The notes: a model not told the origin generated them from the sequence alone. A stretch of DNA of 64,000 nucleotides from Streptomyces seoulensis (GCF_022846655.1 NZ_AP025667.1:6299001-6363000); one strand, 5' to 3'. Shown: positions 25,002-34,716, counted from the stretch's first letter. Made by a program: numbers and translations.

Positions 25002-26639
25002 TCAGGTGCAGCGTTTGCCCTCGGCGGGCGGGGTGCCGTGGAGGAGGTAGGTGTCGATCGCGGAGTCGACGCAGGTGCTGCCGCGGCCGTAGGCGGTGTG
25101 ACCGTCGCCCTCGTAGGTGAGGAGGCGGCCCGAGGAGAGCTGGCGGCTCAGGGACCGGGCCCAGCGGTAGGGGGTCGCCGGGTCGCGGGTGGTGCCGACC
25201 ACCACGATGGGCGCCGCCCCCTTCGCCTCGATGCGGTGCGGCTCGCCCGTGGCCTTCACCGGCCAGTACGTGCAGTTCAGGGAGGACCAGGCCAGGCTGG
25301 GGCCGAACACCGGGGACGCCTTCTCGAAGTCCGGCAGCGCCTTCTGCACCTGCTCGGGACTGTCGAAGGCGGGCGGCAGGTCGAGGCAGTTCACGGCCGT
25401 GTTGGCCATCATCAGGTTGCTGTAGTGGCCGCGGGCGTCGCGTTCGTAGTAGCTGTCGGACAGGGACAGCAGGCCGGCGCCGTCCTTCTCGTCCATCGCC
25501 GAGTTCAGCGCCTCGCGGAGCTGTTCCCAACTGCTCTGGTCGTACATCGCCGCGATCACCCCGATGGTCGCCAGCGACTCGGTCAGGCGGCGGCCGTCCG
25601 CGTCTCCGGCCGGGATCGGGTGGGCGTCGAGCTCGCGGAAGAACCTCTCCAGGCGGTCGCCGACCTGCGCAGGCGTCGCGTCCTTGCCGTCCAGGGGGCA
25701 GTCGGCCTGCTTGACGCAGTCCTCGGCGAACGCCTGGAAGGCCGTCTCGAAGCCCGCCGTCTGGTCCAGGTTGATCTGCCGGGCGTCCAACGAGGGGTCC
25801 ATGGCGCCGTCCAGCACCAGGCGGCCGGTGCGGTGCGGGAACAGCCCGGCGTAGGTCGCGCCGAGGAACGTGCCGTACGACGCGCCCACGTAGTTCAGCT
25901 TCTCGTCGCCGAGCAGTTCGCGCAGGACGTCCATGTCGCGGGCCGCCTCGACGGTGGAGACGTGCCTCAGCAGCCGCGCGGAGTGCTTCCCGCAGCCCTC
26001 GGCGAACTTCCGGTCCGCGTCGGTCAGCGCGTCCCGCTCCCTGGCGTCGTCCGGGGTCGTGTCCGTCAGGGTGAACGCGTCCATCTGGCGGCCGTCGAGG
26101 CACTCCACGGGCTCGCTGCGGGCCACCCCGCGCGGGTCCACGGCGACCATGTCGTAGCGGGCCCGCACCTCGGCGGGGTAGCCGATCGCCGCGTAACTCT
26201 GGAGGTAGCCGATCGCCGAGCCGCCCGGACCACCCGGGTTCACCAGCAGCGAGCCGAGCGGCTTGCCCTTGCCGGTGGCCTTCTTGCGGGAGACGGCCAG
26301 CTTGATGTCGCCCGAGCCGGGCTTGTCGTAGTCGAGCGGCACCTTCATCGTCGCGCACTGGAAGCCGGGGGCGCCGCACTCCCGCCAGCTCAGCTTCTGC
26401 GTGTAGTACGGCGACAGCGCCGAAGGGGTCGACGCCGGCAGCGCGGCCAGCGCCGCCGTCACCGTGCCGTCCGCCGCCGTGCCCTGGCCGGCGGCGCAGC
26501 CGGACACGAGCAGCGCGGACGCCGCGAGCAGGGCCGCCGCCGCGCGGGCCGTGGCCCGGGACGGACGGCGCGCCGGGGTCCGGGACGCCCCGGAGGGCGG
26601 CCGGGCGGGCGAGGGCGACGGGGAGTGCCTGGTGTCCAT
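25002..26639 (-). CDS. Secreted tripeptidyl-aminopeptidase-like alpha/beta hydrolase (lipoprotein)
   Basis: A 545-residue exported alpha/beta-hydrolase of the Streptomyces Tap/SlpD/SlpE type, removing tripeptides from proteins outside the cell. An Arg/Pro-rich N-terminus and hydrophobic segment end in the lipobox LLVSGC. The nucleophile elbow is NYVGASYGTFLGATYA, the oxyanion region LVNPGGPGGSAIGYL, and the catalytic His GDGHTAYGRGSTC near the C-terminus; TTRDPATPYRWA carries the Asp. Cysteine pairs (CLDGRQ, CVKQADCPLDG) are as expected for a secreted fold. ATG at 26639. Confidence 0.92.
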   Translation of the reverse strand: MDTRHSPSPSPARPPSGASRTPARRPSRATARAAAALLAASALLVSGCAAGQGTAADGTVTAALAALPASTPSALSPYYTQKLSWRECGAPGFQCATMKVPLDYDKPGSGDIKLAVSRKKATGKGKPLGSLLVNPGGPGGSAIGYLQSYAAIGYPAEVRARYDMVAVDPRGVARSEPVECLDGRQMDAFTLTDTTPDDARERDALTDADRKFAEGCGKHSARLLRHVSTVEAARDMDVLRELLGDEKLNYVGASYGTFLGATYAGLFPHRTGRLVLDGAMDPSLDARQINLDQTAGFETAFQAFAEDCVKQADCPLDGKDATPAQVGDRLERFFRELDAHPIPAGDADGRRLTESLATIGVIAAMYDQSSWEQLREALNSAMDEKDGAGLLSLSDSYYERDARGHYSNLMMANTAVNCLDLPPAFDSPEQVQKALPDFEKASPVFGPSLAWSSLNCTYWPVKATGEPHRIEAKGAAPIVVVGTTRDPATPYRWARSLSRQLSSGRLLTYEGDGHTAYGRGSTCVDSAIDTYLLHGTPPAEGKRCT

Positions 26640-26735
26640 CGGGCGAGCGTAACCCTGCGCGACCGTACGGATGCCGTGCGTCCCGATCGTGGCGCCGTAC
26701 GGGGGAGACCGGACGTCAACCGACGTACGCCCCGC

Positions 26736-27941
26736 TCACCCCGCGCGCAGGGACATCGTCATCGCCTCCACCGCCAGCAGCGGGGCCACATTGCGGTCGA
26801 GGGCGTCGCGGCAGGCGGCGATGGCCTCGATGCGGCGCAGGGTGGACTCCGGGGAGCCCGCCTGGGCGATGCGCTGAAGGGAGTCCTCGGCGTCCTCGTT
26901 GGCGATGGCCACGCGGGAGCCGAGCTGGAGGGCGAGGACGTCGCGGTAGAAGCCGGTGAGGTCGGCCAGGGCGACGTCCAGGCTGTCGCGCTGGGTGCGG
27001 GTGCGGCGCCGCTTCTGCATGTCCTCCAGGTCCTTCATCACACCCGCCGTGCCGCGCGGCAGCCGTCCGCCCTGCACGGCTCCGAGCGCCGCCTTCAGCT
27101 CGTCGCTCTCCTTGCCGTCCATCTCCTCGGCGAGCTGCTTGGCGTCCTCGGCGGCGGCGTCGACCAGTTCCTGGGCGGCCTTGAGGCAGCCGCCCACCTC
27201 GTCCAGCCGCAGCGGCAGCTTCAGCACCGAGGCACGGCGGCGGCGGGCCTCCGGGTCGGTGGCCAGCCGCCGGGCCCGGTCGACGTGCCCCTGGGTGGCG
27301 CGGGCGGCGGCCGCGGCCACGTCGGGCTCGACGCCGTCACGGCGCACCAGCATGTCGGCGACGGCCGCGACGGGCGGCGTACGCAGGTTCAGGTGGCGGC
27401 AGCGGGAGCGGATCGTCGGCAGCACGTCCTCGATGGAGGGCGCGCACAGCATCCACACCGTGCGCGGGGCCGGCTCCTCGACGGCCTTGAGGACGGCGTT
27501 GGCCGACTTCTCGTTCAGCCGCTCGGCGTCCTCGACCAGGATGATCTGCCAGCGGCCGTTCGCCGGGCTGGTGAACGACTTGCGGACCGTGTCCCGCATG
27601 TCCTTCACCAGGATCTCCGCGCCCACGGCCGCGACCGAGGAGACGTCCGCGTGGGTGCCGAGCAGCGCGGTGTGGCAGCCGTCGCAGAAGCCGCAGCCGG
27701 GCGTGCCGCCGAGGGCGCGGTCGGGGCTGATGCACTGCAGGGCGGCGGCGAAGGCCCGCGCCGCCTGGTTGCGGCCCGCGCCGGGCGGGCCGGTGAACAG
27801 CCAGGCGTGGGTCATCTTCGAGGCCTCGGGCGGCGGCTGGTCGGCCGTGGCGGCCGTGACGAGCGCGTCGGCGTCCCGCGCGGCCGCTTCGAGCGCCGCG
27901 CTCACCTTCTCCTGCCCGACGAGGTCGTCCCAGACGCTCAT
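26736..27941 (-). CDS. holB: DNA polymerase III subunit delta'
   Basis: Clamp-loader subunit, 401 residues. The N-terminal AAA+ domain shows a modified Walker A, FTGPPGAGRNQAARAFA (RN where an active ATPase has KT), the zinc-binding cluster CGFCDGC, the Walker B-like IILVEDAERLNEKSANAVLKAVEEP and the SRC motif TIRSRCRHLNL. The altered Walker A is the delta' hallmark; DnaX would have GKT. ATG at 27941. It lies downstream of tmk (28088-31231) on the same strand, the conserved tmk-holB pair. Confidence 0.94.
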   Translation of the reverse strand: MSVWDDLVGQEKVSAALEAAARDADALVTAATADQPPPEASKMTHAWLFTGPPGAGRNQAARAFAAALQCISPDRALGGTPGCGFCDGCHTALLGTHADVSSVAAVGAEILVKDMRDTVRKSFTSPANGRWQIILVEDAERLNEKSANAVLKAVEEPAPRTVWMLCAPSIEDVLPTIRSRCRHLNLRTPPVAAVADMLVRRDGVEPDVAAAAARATQGHVDRARRLATDPEARRRRASVLKLPLRLDEVGGCLKAAQELVDAAAEDAKQLAEEMDGKESDELKAALGAVQGGRLPRGTAGVMKDLEDMQKRRRTRTQRDSLDVALADLTGFYRDVLALQLGSRVAIANEDAEDSLQRIAQAGSPESTLRRIEAIAACRDALDRNVAPLLAVEAMTMSLRAG

Positions 27942-28087
27942 GGGTCACGCCGCCCTTTCCGTCACTTCGTGTTCCGTCGTCCATTGTGCGGGCGGGCACC
28001 GACAGCGCCCGCCACGCACGGCGAAGGGCGGCACCCTCCGCAGCGCCGAAGCGCTCCGGTGGACACCGCCCCCGCGTTCTCGCCGCT

Positions 28088-31000
28088 TCAGCTACGCCGG
28101 TCGCGGCCGCCGCGGCCCCGGTCGTCGCGGTCGGCGTGGTCCTGCTCGTCGTAGGACCCGAGGAGTTCGTCCGCGAGCGACGGGAGGTCGTCCAGCGGGG
28201 TCTCCTCGGCCCAGTCGGGGCGCGGGCGGCGGGGCTTGCCGTCGGCACCGAGCTGCGGGATCTCGCGGGTGCGGTCCTCCGCGTCGTGCGCCTCGGCGGG
28301 CTCGTCGCGGAAGTAGCCGGGCGGAGTCCGGTCGGCGGGCGCGTCGTCGCGCACGGGCGGCAGGACGGCCGTCTCCTCGGCGGGGCTCACCGGGGGCAGC
28401 ACGGCGGTCTCGTCGGCGGCCCGGTCGGAGAACTTCGGCAGCAGGGCCGTCTCGTCCGCCGCGCCCTGCGGGGCGGGCGGCTGCGGCAGCTCGGCGGTCA
28501 CCTCGGACTCGGAGCCGCGGTCGCTCACCTTGCGCAGGACGGCCGTGTCGTCGGCCGCGCGGGACGCCGGGGCGTCCGGGACGGCGCGCTCGCGCTCGGA
28601 CGGCTTGCGGGCCGCGGTGTCGGCGGCCGCCGCGGCCTCGGCCGCGCGCCTGCGGGCCTCCTCGGCGCGCAGCAGGGCGTCCTCGGCCTTGCGCTGCTTC
28701 TCCAGGCGCAGGGCCTCGGCCTCGGCACGCTGCCGGGCCTCCTCCTCGGCCTGCTTGCGGCGCCGCTCCTCCTCGGCCCGGCGACGGGCCTCCTCCTCGG
28801 CGCGGGCCTTCTCCTCGGCGAGGAGACGCTGACGCTCCTCCTCGGCACGGCGGTGCGCCTCCTCGGCGCGCAGGCGGGCCTCTTCCTCCTGCCGCTCGGC
28901 CTCGCGGCGCTGCGCCTCCTCCAGCTCGCGGCGCTTGCGCTCCTCCTCCTCGGCACGGAGGCGGGCCAACTGCTCCTCGCGCTCGCGCGCCACGCGCTCT
29001 TCCTCGGCCTTGCGGGCGGCCTCCAGCTCCGCCTTGCGGCGGGCCTCCTCCTCGGCCTTCTTCCGGGCCTCCTCCTGGGCCTTGATCTCGGCCTCGGAGA
29101 GCGGCAGCACGGTGTCGAGCCGGTGCCGGATCACGGTGGTGACGCCCCCGGGCTCCTGGCCCGCGTCCACGACCAGGTAGCGGCCGGGGTCGGCGGCGGC
29201 GAGGGTGAGGAAACCGGCCCGCACGCGCGCGTGGAACTCGGCCGGTTCCGACTCCAGCCGGTCCGGCGCCTCGGTGAAGCGCTCCCGCGCGACCTCCGGC
29301 GGCACGTCCAGCAGGACGGTCAGATGCGGGACGAGACCGCCGGTGGCCCAGCGGTTGATGCGGGCGATCTCGGTCGGCGACAGGTCCCGGCCGGCGCCCT
29401 GGTAGGCGACGGAGGAGTCGATGTACCGGTCCGAGATGACGACCGCGCCCCGCTCCAGCGCGGGACGTACGACGGTGTCGACGTGCTCCGCGCGGTCGGC
29501 GGCGTACAGCAGCGCCTCCGCGCGGTGCGACAGCCCGGCCTCGGACACGTCCAGCAGGATCGAGCGCAGCCGCTTGCCCACCGGGGTGGCACCCGGCTCG
29601 CGGGTGAGGACGACCTCGTGGCCCTTGTCGCGGATCCACTCGGCGAGTGCCTCGGCCTGGGTGGACTTGCCCGCGCCGTCGCCGCCCTCCAGGGCGATGA
29701 AGAAACCGTTCCCCGCAGGGGCGGTGACCGGGTCGTCGCCGCCGAGCAGGGCGTCCTTGATGTCCTGGCGCAGCGGGATGCCGGAGCGGTCGTCGACCTT
29801 GGCGAGGACGAGCACGGCCACCGGCAGCAGCAGCGCGCCGACCAGCATCAGGGTGAAGGAGGCGCCGCCGTGCGCGAAGACGAAGCGGCCGTTCTCCAGG
29901 CGGTGGCGGCCGATGAGCCCGGCGACGACGGGGGCGATCAGGGCGCCGAGCGCCATGAAGACCCGGACGACGGCGTGCAGGTGCTCGGTGACCCGGCTCC
30001 GGCGGGAGTCCTCGGTCTCCTGGTCGAGCAGGGCGTGCCCGGTGTTGGCGGAGGTGCCCGCGCCGACACCGGCCAGGGTGAGGATCAGCAGGACGGTGGT
30101 GACGTCCGGGACGAGACCGGCGGCCAGCAGGGCGATGCCGGTGAGCGCGATGGCCAGGGCGAGCAGCCTGCGCCGGGACAGCGAGGGCAGCAGGGCGGGC
30201 GCGGTACGGATGCCGACGCCCACACCACCGGTGAGGCCCAGCACCAGCAGGCCGTAGAGCACCGGGCCGCCGCCCAGGTCGGAGGCGTGCAGCACGCACA
30301 CCGCGACGGCGGCGGAGATGGCTCCGGCCACGGCGGCACAGGCGACCACCAGCAGCAGCACGGCGCCCGTACGGCCCTTGTCCACACCGGTGCCGGTGCG
30401 CGGGCGGCGCAGGCCTTCCAGCGGGGACCGCGGGCGCGGGGTGCGCGTGCCGGGCAGCTTCAGGGCGGTCAGCACCGAGACGGACGCGGCGAACAGGCCG
30501 GCCGCGACGTACGCCGCGAGGGCGGCGTGGTGCTGGTCGAACCAGGCGATGCCGGTGCCCAGCAGGTTGTTGAACAGGGAGGCGGTGACCAGCGCGGCGG
30601 CGGCCAGCGGGAGCGCCACGAAGCCGGTGCGCAGCGACAGGCGGCGCAGCGCGTCCAGGTGGTCCGGCAGCGGCCGCACCGACGCGCCCTCGGGGGGCGG
30701 GGTGGGCAGCAGCGCGGGGGCCGCGCTCTCCCGGCACACCGTCCACAGCCGCTCGGCCACGCCGGTGACGAAGGCGGTGGCCAGCAGGACGGTCAGGGCG
30801 TCGTCCGGCGTCCAGTCGATCCACAGGGGCGCCACGATCAGCAGCGCGGCGCGCAGGCCGTCGGCGCCGACCATGGTCCAGCGCCGGTCGAGCGGGCCGT
30901 CCTGGGAGGTGAGGGTGGTCAGCGGGCCGAGCAGGACGGCACCGAAGAGCACGGTGGCCAGCACACGGGCGCCGAAGACCGTCGCCACTGCGAACGCCGC

Positions 31001-31231
31001 GCCCCGGTAGCCGCCGCCGAAGGAGCCTTCGGCGATGGCGGCCTGGAGGACGAGGACCACCAGCACGAGCAGCGCGAGGGCGTCACCGACACCGCTCACG
31101 AGCTGCGCGCTCCAGAGGCGGCGCAGGTCGGGGCGGCGCAGCAGTGAACGGACGGCGCGTTCGCGGGAATCCGCGACAAGTGCGTCGTCCGGTGCTGGTT
31201 GGGGGGCCGTTGGCTGCTCGGCTCGCGTCAT
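28088..31231 (-). CDS. tmk: Fused MFS-like membrane domain, thymidylate kinase and coiled-coil protein
   Basis: A 1047-residue fusion. Residues ~30-500: about ten to twelve hydrophobic helices in MFS style (LRRLWSAQLVSGVGDALALLVL; EDSRRSRVTEHLHAVVRVFMALG). Residues ~508-715: complete dTMP kinase with P-loop EGGDGAGKSTQ, DRYIDSSVAYQGAGR and LTREPGATPVGK; it phosphorylates dTMP to dTDP. Residues ~715-870: uninterrupted Glu/Arg/Ala helix (AEEEARRKAE-type repeats), a long coiled coil. Residues ~870-1047: acidic, with repeated ETAVL motifs (DDTAVLRK, DETALLPKFSD, DETAVLPP, EETAVLPP). So the kinase is tethered to the membrane. Similar fusions exist in other Streptomyces. ATG at 31231. Confidence 0.93.
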   Translation of the reverse strand: MTRAEQPTAPQPAPDDALVADSRERAVRSLLRRPDLRRLWSAQLVSGVGDALALLVLVVLVLQAAIAEGSFGGGYRGAAFAVATVFGARVLATVLFGAVLLGPLTTLTSQDGPLDRRWTMVGADGLRAALLIVAPLWIDWTPDDALTVLLATAFVTGVAERLWTVCRESAAPALLPTPPPEGASVRPLPDHLDALRRLSLRTGFVALPLAAAALVTASLFNNLLGTGIAWFDQHHAALAAYVAAGLFAASVSVLTALKLPGTRTPRPRSPLEGLRRPRTGTGVDKGRTGAVLLLVVACAAVAGAISAAVAVCVLHASDLGGGPVLYGLLVLGLTGGVGVGIRTAPALLPSLSRRRLLALAIALTGIALLAAGLVPDVTTVLLILTLAGVGAGTSANTGHALLDQETEDSRRSRVTEHLHAVVRVFMALGALIAPVVAGLIGRHRLENGRFVFAHGGASFTLMLVGALLLPVAVLVLAKVDDRSGIPLRQDIKDALLGGDDPVTAPAGNGFFIALEGGDGAGKSTQAEALAEWIRDKGHEVVLTREPGATPVGKRLRSILLDVSEAGLSHRAEALLYAADRAEHVDTVVRPALERGAVVISDRYIDSSVAYQGAGRDLSPTEIARINRWATGGLVPHLTVLLDVPPEVARERFTEAPDRLESEPAEFHARVRAGFLTLAAADPGRYLVVDAGQEPGGVTTVIRHRLDTVLPLSEAEIKAQEEARKKAEEEARRKAELEAARKAEEERVAREREEQLARLRAEEEERKRRELEEAQRREAERQEEEARLRAEEAHRRAEEERQRLLAEEKARAEEEARRRAEEERRRKQAEEEARQRAEAEALRLEKQRKAEDALLRAEEARRRAAEAAAAADTAARKPSERERAVPDAPASRAADDTAVLRKVSDRGSESEVTAELPQPPAPQGAADETALLPKFSDRAADETAVLPPVSPAEETAVLPPVRDDAPADRTPPGYFRDEPAEAHDAEDRTREIPQLGADGKPRRPRPDWAEETPLDDLPSLADELLGSYDEQDHADRDDRGRGGRDRRS

Positions 31232-31334
31232 GCGTTCAGCCTATCCGCAGCCACCGGCCCCTATGCCCCCCTTGCCCCCACCCCTTCCCTGAGCCTCGGG
31301 CCCTGCTCCCCTAAGGGGCGCACGCCGGCGCGCG

Positions 31335-31370
31335 GAACACCCCGGTACCGAGGCCGGTACCGGGGTGTTC
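31335..31370 (-). terminator. Hairpin terminator downstream of topA
   Basis: Perfect 15-bp inverted repeat GAACACCCCGGTACC (31335-31349) and GGTACCGGGGTGTTC (31356-31370), 6-nt loop. It lies 57 nt beyond the topA stop and also ahead of the tmk gene. Confidence 0.8.
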
Positions 31371-31380
31371 GCTAACGCGG

Positions 31381-31418
31381 AGCGCGAGGCCCTCGAAGAA
31401 GCGCGAGGCCCTCGAAAA
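31381..31418. repeat. Two tandem 19-nt repeats 3' of topA
   Basis: AGCGCGAGGCCCTCGAAGA (31381-31399) is followed directly by AGCGCGAGGCCCTCGAAAA (31400-31418), one mismatch. Each unit contains the small palindrome CGAGG-C-CCTCG type hairpin. They lie between the topA stop and its terminator, so they form part of the mRNA 3' end. Confidence 0.7.
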
Positions 31419-31426
31419 AGGGGGTG

Positions 31427-34258
31427 TCAGTCCTCCGAGCCGGAGCCCGCCGCCTTCGCCGCCGTGGTCTTCTTGGCGGTCGTCTTCTTCGCCGTGGTCT
31501 TCTTGGCGGCCGCGGTCGTCTTCTTGGCCGCCGTCTTCTTGGCGGCGGTCTTCTTCGCCGGGGCCGTCTTCTTCGCGGTGGCCTTCTTCGCCGTCTTCTT
31601 GGCGGGCGCCTTCGCCCGCTTCTCGGCGAGCAGCTCGAAGCCGCGCTCGGGGGTGATCTCCTCCACACTGTCGCCGGAGCGCAGGGTGGCGTTGGTCTCC
31701 CCGTCGGTGACGTACGGGCCGAAGCGGCCGTCCTTGACCACGACCGGCTTGCCGGAGACCGGGTCCTCGCCCAGTTCCTTCAGCGGCGGCTTGGCGGCGG
31801 CCCGGCCACGCTGCTTGGGCTGGGCGTAGATCGCCAGCGCCTCCTCCAGCGTGATCGTGAAGAGCTGGTCCTCGGCCGTGAGCGAGCGCGAGTCCGTGCC
31901 CTTCTTCAGGTACGGGCCGTAGCGGCCGTTCTGCGCGGTGATCTCCACGCCCTCGGCGTCGGTGCCGACCACGCGGGGCAGCGACATCAGCTTCAGGGCG
32001 TCCTCGAGGGTGACCGTGTCGAGCGACATGGACTTGAAGAGGGAGGCCGTGCGCGGCTTGACCGCGTTCTTGCCGGTCTTCGGGGTGCCCTCGGGGAGCA
32101 CCTCGGTGACATAGGGGCCGTAGCGGCCGTCCTTGGCGACGATCTGGTGGCCGGTGACCGGGTCGGGGCCCAGCTCGAAGTCGCCGCTGGGCTTGGCCAG
32201 CAGTTCCTCGGCCAGCTCGACGGTCAGCTCGTCCGGCGCCAGATCCTCGGGGACGTCGGCGCGCTGGTGCTGCTCGGTGTCCTTCTCGCCCCGCTCGATG
32301 TACGGGCCGTAGCGGCCGACGCGCAGCACGATGCCGTCGCCGACCGGGAAGGAGGAGACCTCACGCGCGTCGATCGCGCCCAGGTCGGTGACCAGTTCCT
32401 TCAGGCCGCCGAGGTGGTCGCCGTCGCCGTTGCCCGCGTCCGCGGCGGCACCGGTGTGCAGGCCCTCGCCGAAGTAGAAGCGCTTGAGCCACGGCACGGA
32501 CTGGGCCTCGCCGCGCGCGATGCGGTCGAGGTCGTCCTCCATGCGGGCGGTGAAGTCGTAGTCGACGAGCCGGCCGAAGTGCTTCTCCAGCAGGTTGACC
32601 ACGGCGAAGGACAGGAAGGACGGCACCAGGGCCGTGCCCTTCTTGAAGACGTAGCCGCGGTCCAGGATCGTGCCGATGATCGACGCGTACGTCGACGGGC
32701 GGCCGATCTCGCGCTCTTCCAGCTCCTTGACCAGGGACGCCTCGGTGTAGCGGGCCGGGGCCTTGGTGGCGTGACCGTCGACCGTGATCTCGTCGGCGGC
32801 CAGCGGGTCGCCCTCGGAGACCTGGGGCAGCCGGCGCTCGCGGTCGTCCAGCTCGGCGTTCGGGTCGTCGGCGCCCTCGACGTACGCCTTCAGGAAGCCG
32901 TGGAAGGTGATCGTCTTGCCGGAGGCGCTGAACTCGACGTCCCGGCCGTCGGCGGAGGTGCCGCCGATCTTGACGGTCACGCTGTTGCCGGTCGCGTCCT
33001 TCATCTGGGAGGCGACGGTCCGCTTCCAGATCAGCTCGTACAGCCTGAACTGGTCGCCGGTCAGGCCGGTCTCGGCGGGCGTGCGGAAGCGGTCGCCGGA
33101 GGGGCGGATCGCCTCGTGCGCCTCCTGCGCGTTCTTGACCTTGCCGGCGTAGGAGCGCGGCTGCGGCGGGAGGTAGTCGCCGCCGTAGAGCTGCGTGACC
33201 TGGGCGCGGGCGGCGCCGATGGCCGTCTCGCTCAGGGTCGTGGAGTCCGTACGCATGTACGTGATGTAGCCGTTCTCGTACAGCTTCTGGGCGACCTGCA
33301 TGGTCGCCTTCGCGCCGAAGCCGAGCTTGCGGCTGGCCTCCTGCTGGAGGGTCGTCGTACGGAACGGGGCGTACGGCGAGCGGCGGTACGGCTTGGACTC
33401 GACCGAGCGCACGGAGAATCGGGTGGTCTCCAGGGCGGCGGCGAGCGCGCGGGCGTTCTCCTCGTCGAGGTGGAGGGTGCCCGCGCTCTTGATCTGCCCC
33501 AGCGAGTCGAAGTCACGGCCCTGGGCGACACGCCGGCCGTCCACGGTCTGGAGGCGGGCCACCAGCGCGGAGGGGTCGGAGGAGTCACCGGCGCGGCCGG
33601 TGGCGAAGGTGCCGGTCAGGTCCCAGTACTCGGCGGAGCGGAAGGCGATCCGCTCACGCTCGCGCTCGACGATGAGCCGGGTCGCGACGGACTGGACACG
33701 GCCCGCCGACAGCTTCGGCATGACCTTCTTCCACAGGACCGGCGAGACCTCGTAGCCGTAGAGGCGGTCGAGGATTCGGCGGGTCTCCTGGGCGTCGACC
33801 AGCTTCTTGTTGAGCTCGCGCGGGTTGGCGACGGCCTCGCGGATCGCGTCCTTGGTGATCTCGTGGAAGACCATCCGCTTGACGGGGATCTTCGGCTTGA
33901 GGACCTCCTGGAGGTGCCAGGCGATCGCCTCGCCCTCGCGGTCCTCATCGGTGGCAAGGAAGAGCTCGTCGGAGTCCTTCAGCAGATCCCGGAGCTTCTT
34001 TACCTGGGCCTTCTTGTCCGCGTTGATGACATAGATCGGCGCGAAGTCGTGTTCGACGTCCACGCCGAGACGGCGGACCTCGCCGGTGTACTTCTCCGGC
34101 ACCTCCGCGGCGCCACTGGGAAGGTCACGGATGTGCCCGACGCTCGCCTCGACTACGTAGCCGGGGCCGAGGTAGCCCTTGATCGTCTTCGCCTTGGCAG
34201 GCGACTCGACGATGACGAGTCGGCGGCCGCCCTGTGCGGTCTCGCTGGTCGGGGACAA
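31427..34258 (-). CDS. topA: DNA topoisomerase I (type IA) with lysine-rich tail
   Basis: Relaxes negatively supercoiled DNA. The protein is 943 residues. Toprim domain at the N-terminus (LVIVESPAKAKTIKGYLG; LATDEDREGEAIAWHL), RLSAGRVQSVATRL-type region as PKLSAGRVQSVATRL, catalytic Tyr in NGYITYMRTDSTTL. Four C-terminal topo I repeats contain RYGPY or RFGPY. The last ~45 residues are Ala/Lys/Thr repeats (KKTAAKKT units), the known actinobacterial DNA-binding tail that increases processivity. The start is TTG at 34258 (MSPTSETAQGGRR) with GGAGAGAAGAG upstream. TTGACA at 34380-34375 may be part of its promoter. Confidence 0.97.
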   Translation of the reverse strand: MSPTSETAQGGRRLVIVESPAKAKTIKGYLGPGYVVEASVGHIRDLPSGAAEVPEKYTGEVRRLGVDVEHDFAPIYVINADKKAQVKKLRDLLKDSDELFLATDEDREGEAIAWHLQEVLKPKIPVKRMVFHEITKDAIREAVANPRELNKKLVDAQETRRILDRLYGYEVSPVLWKKVMPKLSAGRVQSVATRLIVERERERIAFRSAEYWDLTGTFATGRAGDSSDPSALVARLQTVDGRRVAQGRDFDSLGQIKSAGTLHLDEENARALAAALETTRFSVRSVESKPYRRSPYAPFRTTTLQQEASRKLGFGAKATMQVAQKLYENGYITYMRTDSTTLSETAIGAARAQVTQLYGGDYLPPQPRSYAGKVKNAQEAHEAIRPSGDRFRTPAETGLTGDQFRLYELIWKRTVASQMKDATGNSVTVKIGGTSADGRDVEFSASGKTITFHGFLKAYVEGADDPNAELDDRERRLPQVSEGDPLAADEITVDGHATKAPARYTEASLVKELEEREIGRPSTYASIIGTILDRGYVFKKGTALVPSFLSFAVVNLLEKHFGRLVDYDFTARMEDDLDRIARGEAQSVPWLKRFYFGEGLHTGAAADAGNGDGDHLGGLKELVTDLGAIDAREVSSFPVGDGIVLRVGRYGPYIERGEKDTEQHQRADVPEDLAPDELTVELAEELLAKPSGDFELGPDPVTGHQIVAKDGRYGPYVTEVLPEGTPKTGKNAVKPRTASLFKSMSLDTVTLEDALKLMSLPRVVGTDAEGVEITAQNGRYGPYLKKGTDSRSLTAEDQLFTITLEEALAIYAQPKQRGRAAAKPPLKELGEDPVSGKPVVVKDGRFGPYVTDGETNATLRSGDSVEEITPERGFELLAEKRAKAPAKKTAKKATAKKTAPAKKTAAKKTAAKKTTAAAKKTTAKKTTAKKTTAAKAAGSGSED

Positions 34259-34495
34259 CTTCGCTCTTCTCTCCGGTCGGCGCTCGGGGTTCGTCCCCAG
34301 GCGCTCGTCCCTGGGGTCGCGGCGTGCTGTGGCTGGTGTGACGCTGCGGAGTGTGACGGTACATCCCGCCCCCGTGTCAAACGGGAAAAGCCCACAACGG
34401 CCACTCGAACGGTAACCCGACTACCGCCATTCCTGCCGCCCGGAGTACCCGCCGGGCGCGGAGCCCATGCCCGGAGCCCTCCGCTCCGCCCGCCG

Positions 34496-34518
34496 CCGCG
34501 CCGACCCGGCCGGCGCGG
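34496..34518 (-). terminator. Hairpin directly after the small membrane protein gene
   Basis: CCGCGCCG (34496-34503) and CGGCGCGG (34511-34518) form an 8-bp stem adjoining the stop codon at 34519, upstream of topA. Confidence 0.5.
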
Positions 34519-34716
34519 TCAGGGACGTGTGAGGCAGTACGCGGCCAGCCCCAGCGAGACGATGACGGCGACCCCGGCGAGCACCGTCGATGCGACCCGG
34601 TTCACACCTACGGCGACCGGTTCGGCGCGGCGCACGCGCGCCCCGGTCCACACCATCAGAGCCCCTCCGAACAGCGCGAACACCGCTCCCGCGAACACCG
34701 CCGGCACACTTTCCAT
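34519..34716 (-). CDS. Small two-helix membrane protein, unknown
   Basis: A 65-residue protein with two hydrophobic helices (VPAVFAGAVFALFGGALMVW and a second one near VLAGVAVIVSLGLAAYCL) joined by a basic loop (ARVRRAEPV). ATG at 34716 with GGGCGGACGG upstream. Not recognised beyond 'small integral membrane protein'; it lies between the methyltransferase gene and topA on the same strand. Confidence 0.6.
   Translation of the reverse strand: MESVPAVFAGAVFALFGGALMVWTGARVRRAEPVAVGVNRVASTVLAGVAVIVSLGLAAYCLTRP

Noticed and set aside
31445..31620. Repetitive GCC/CTT-type DNA at the start of the topA block
   Set aside because: It encodes the Ala/Lys/Thr-rich C-terminal tail of topoisomerase I.
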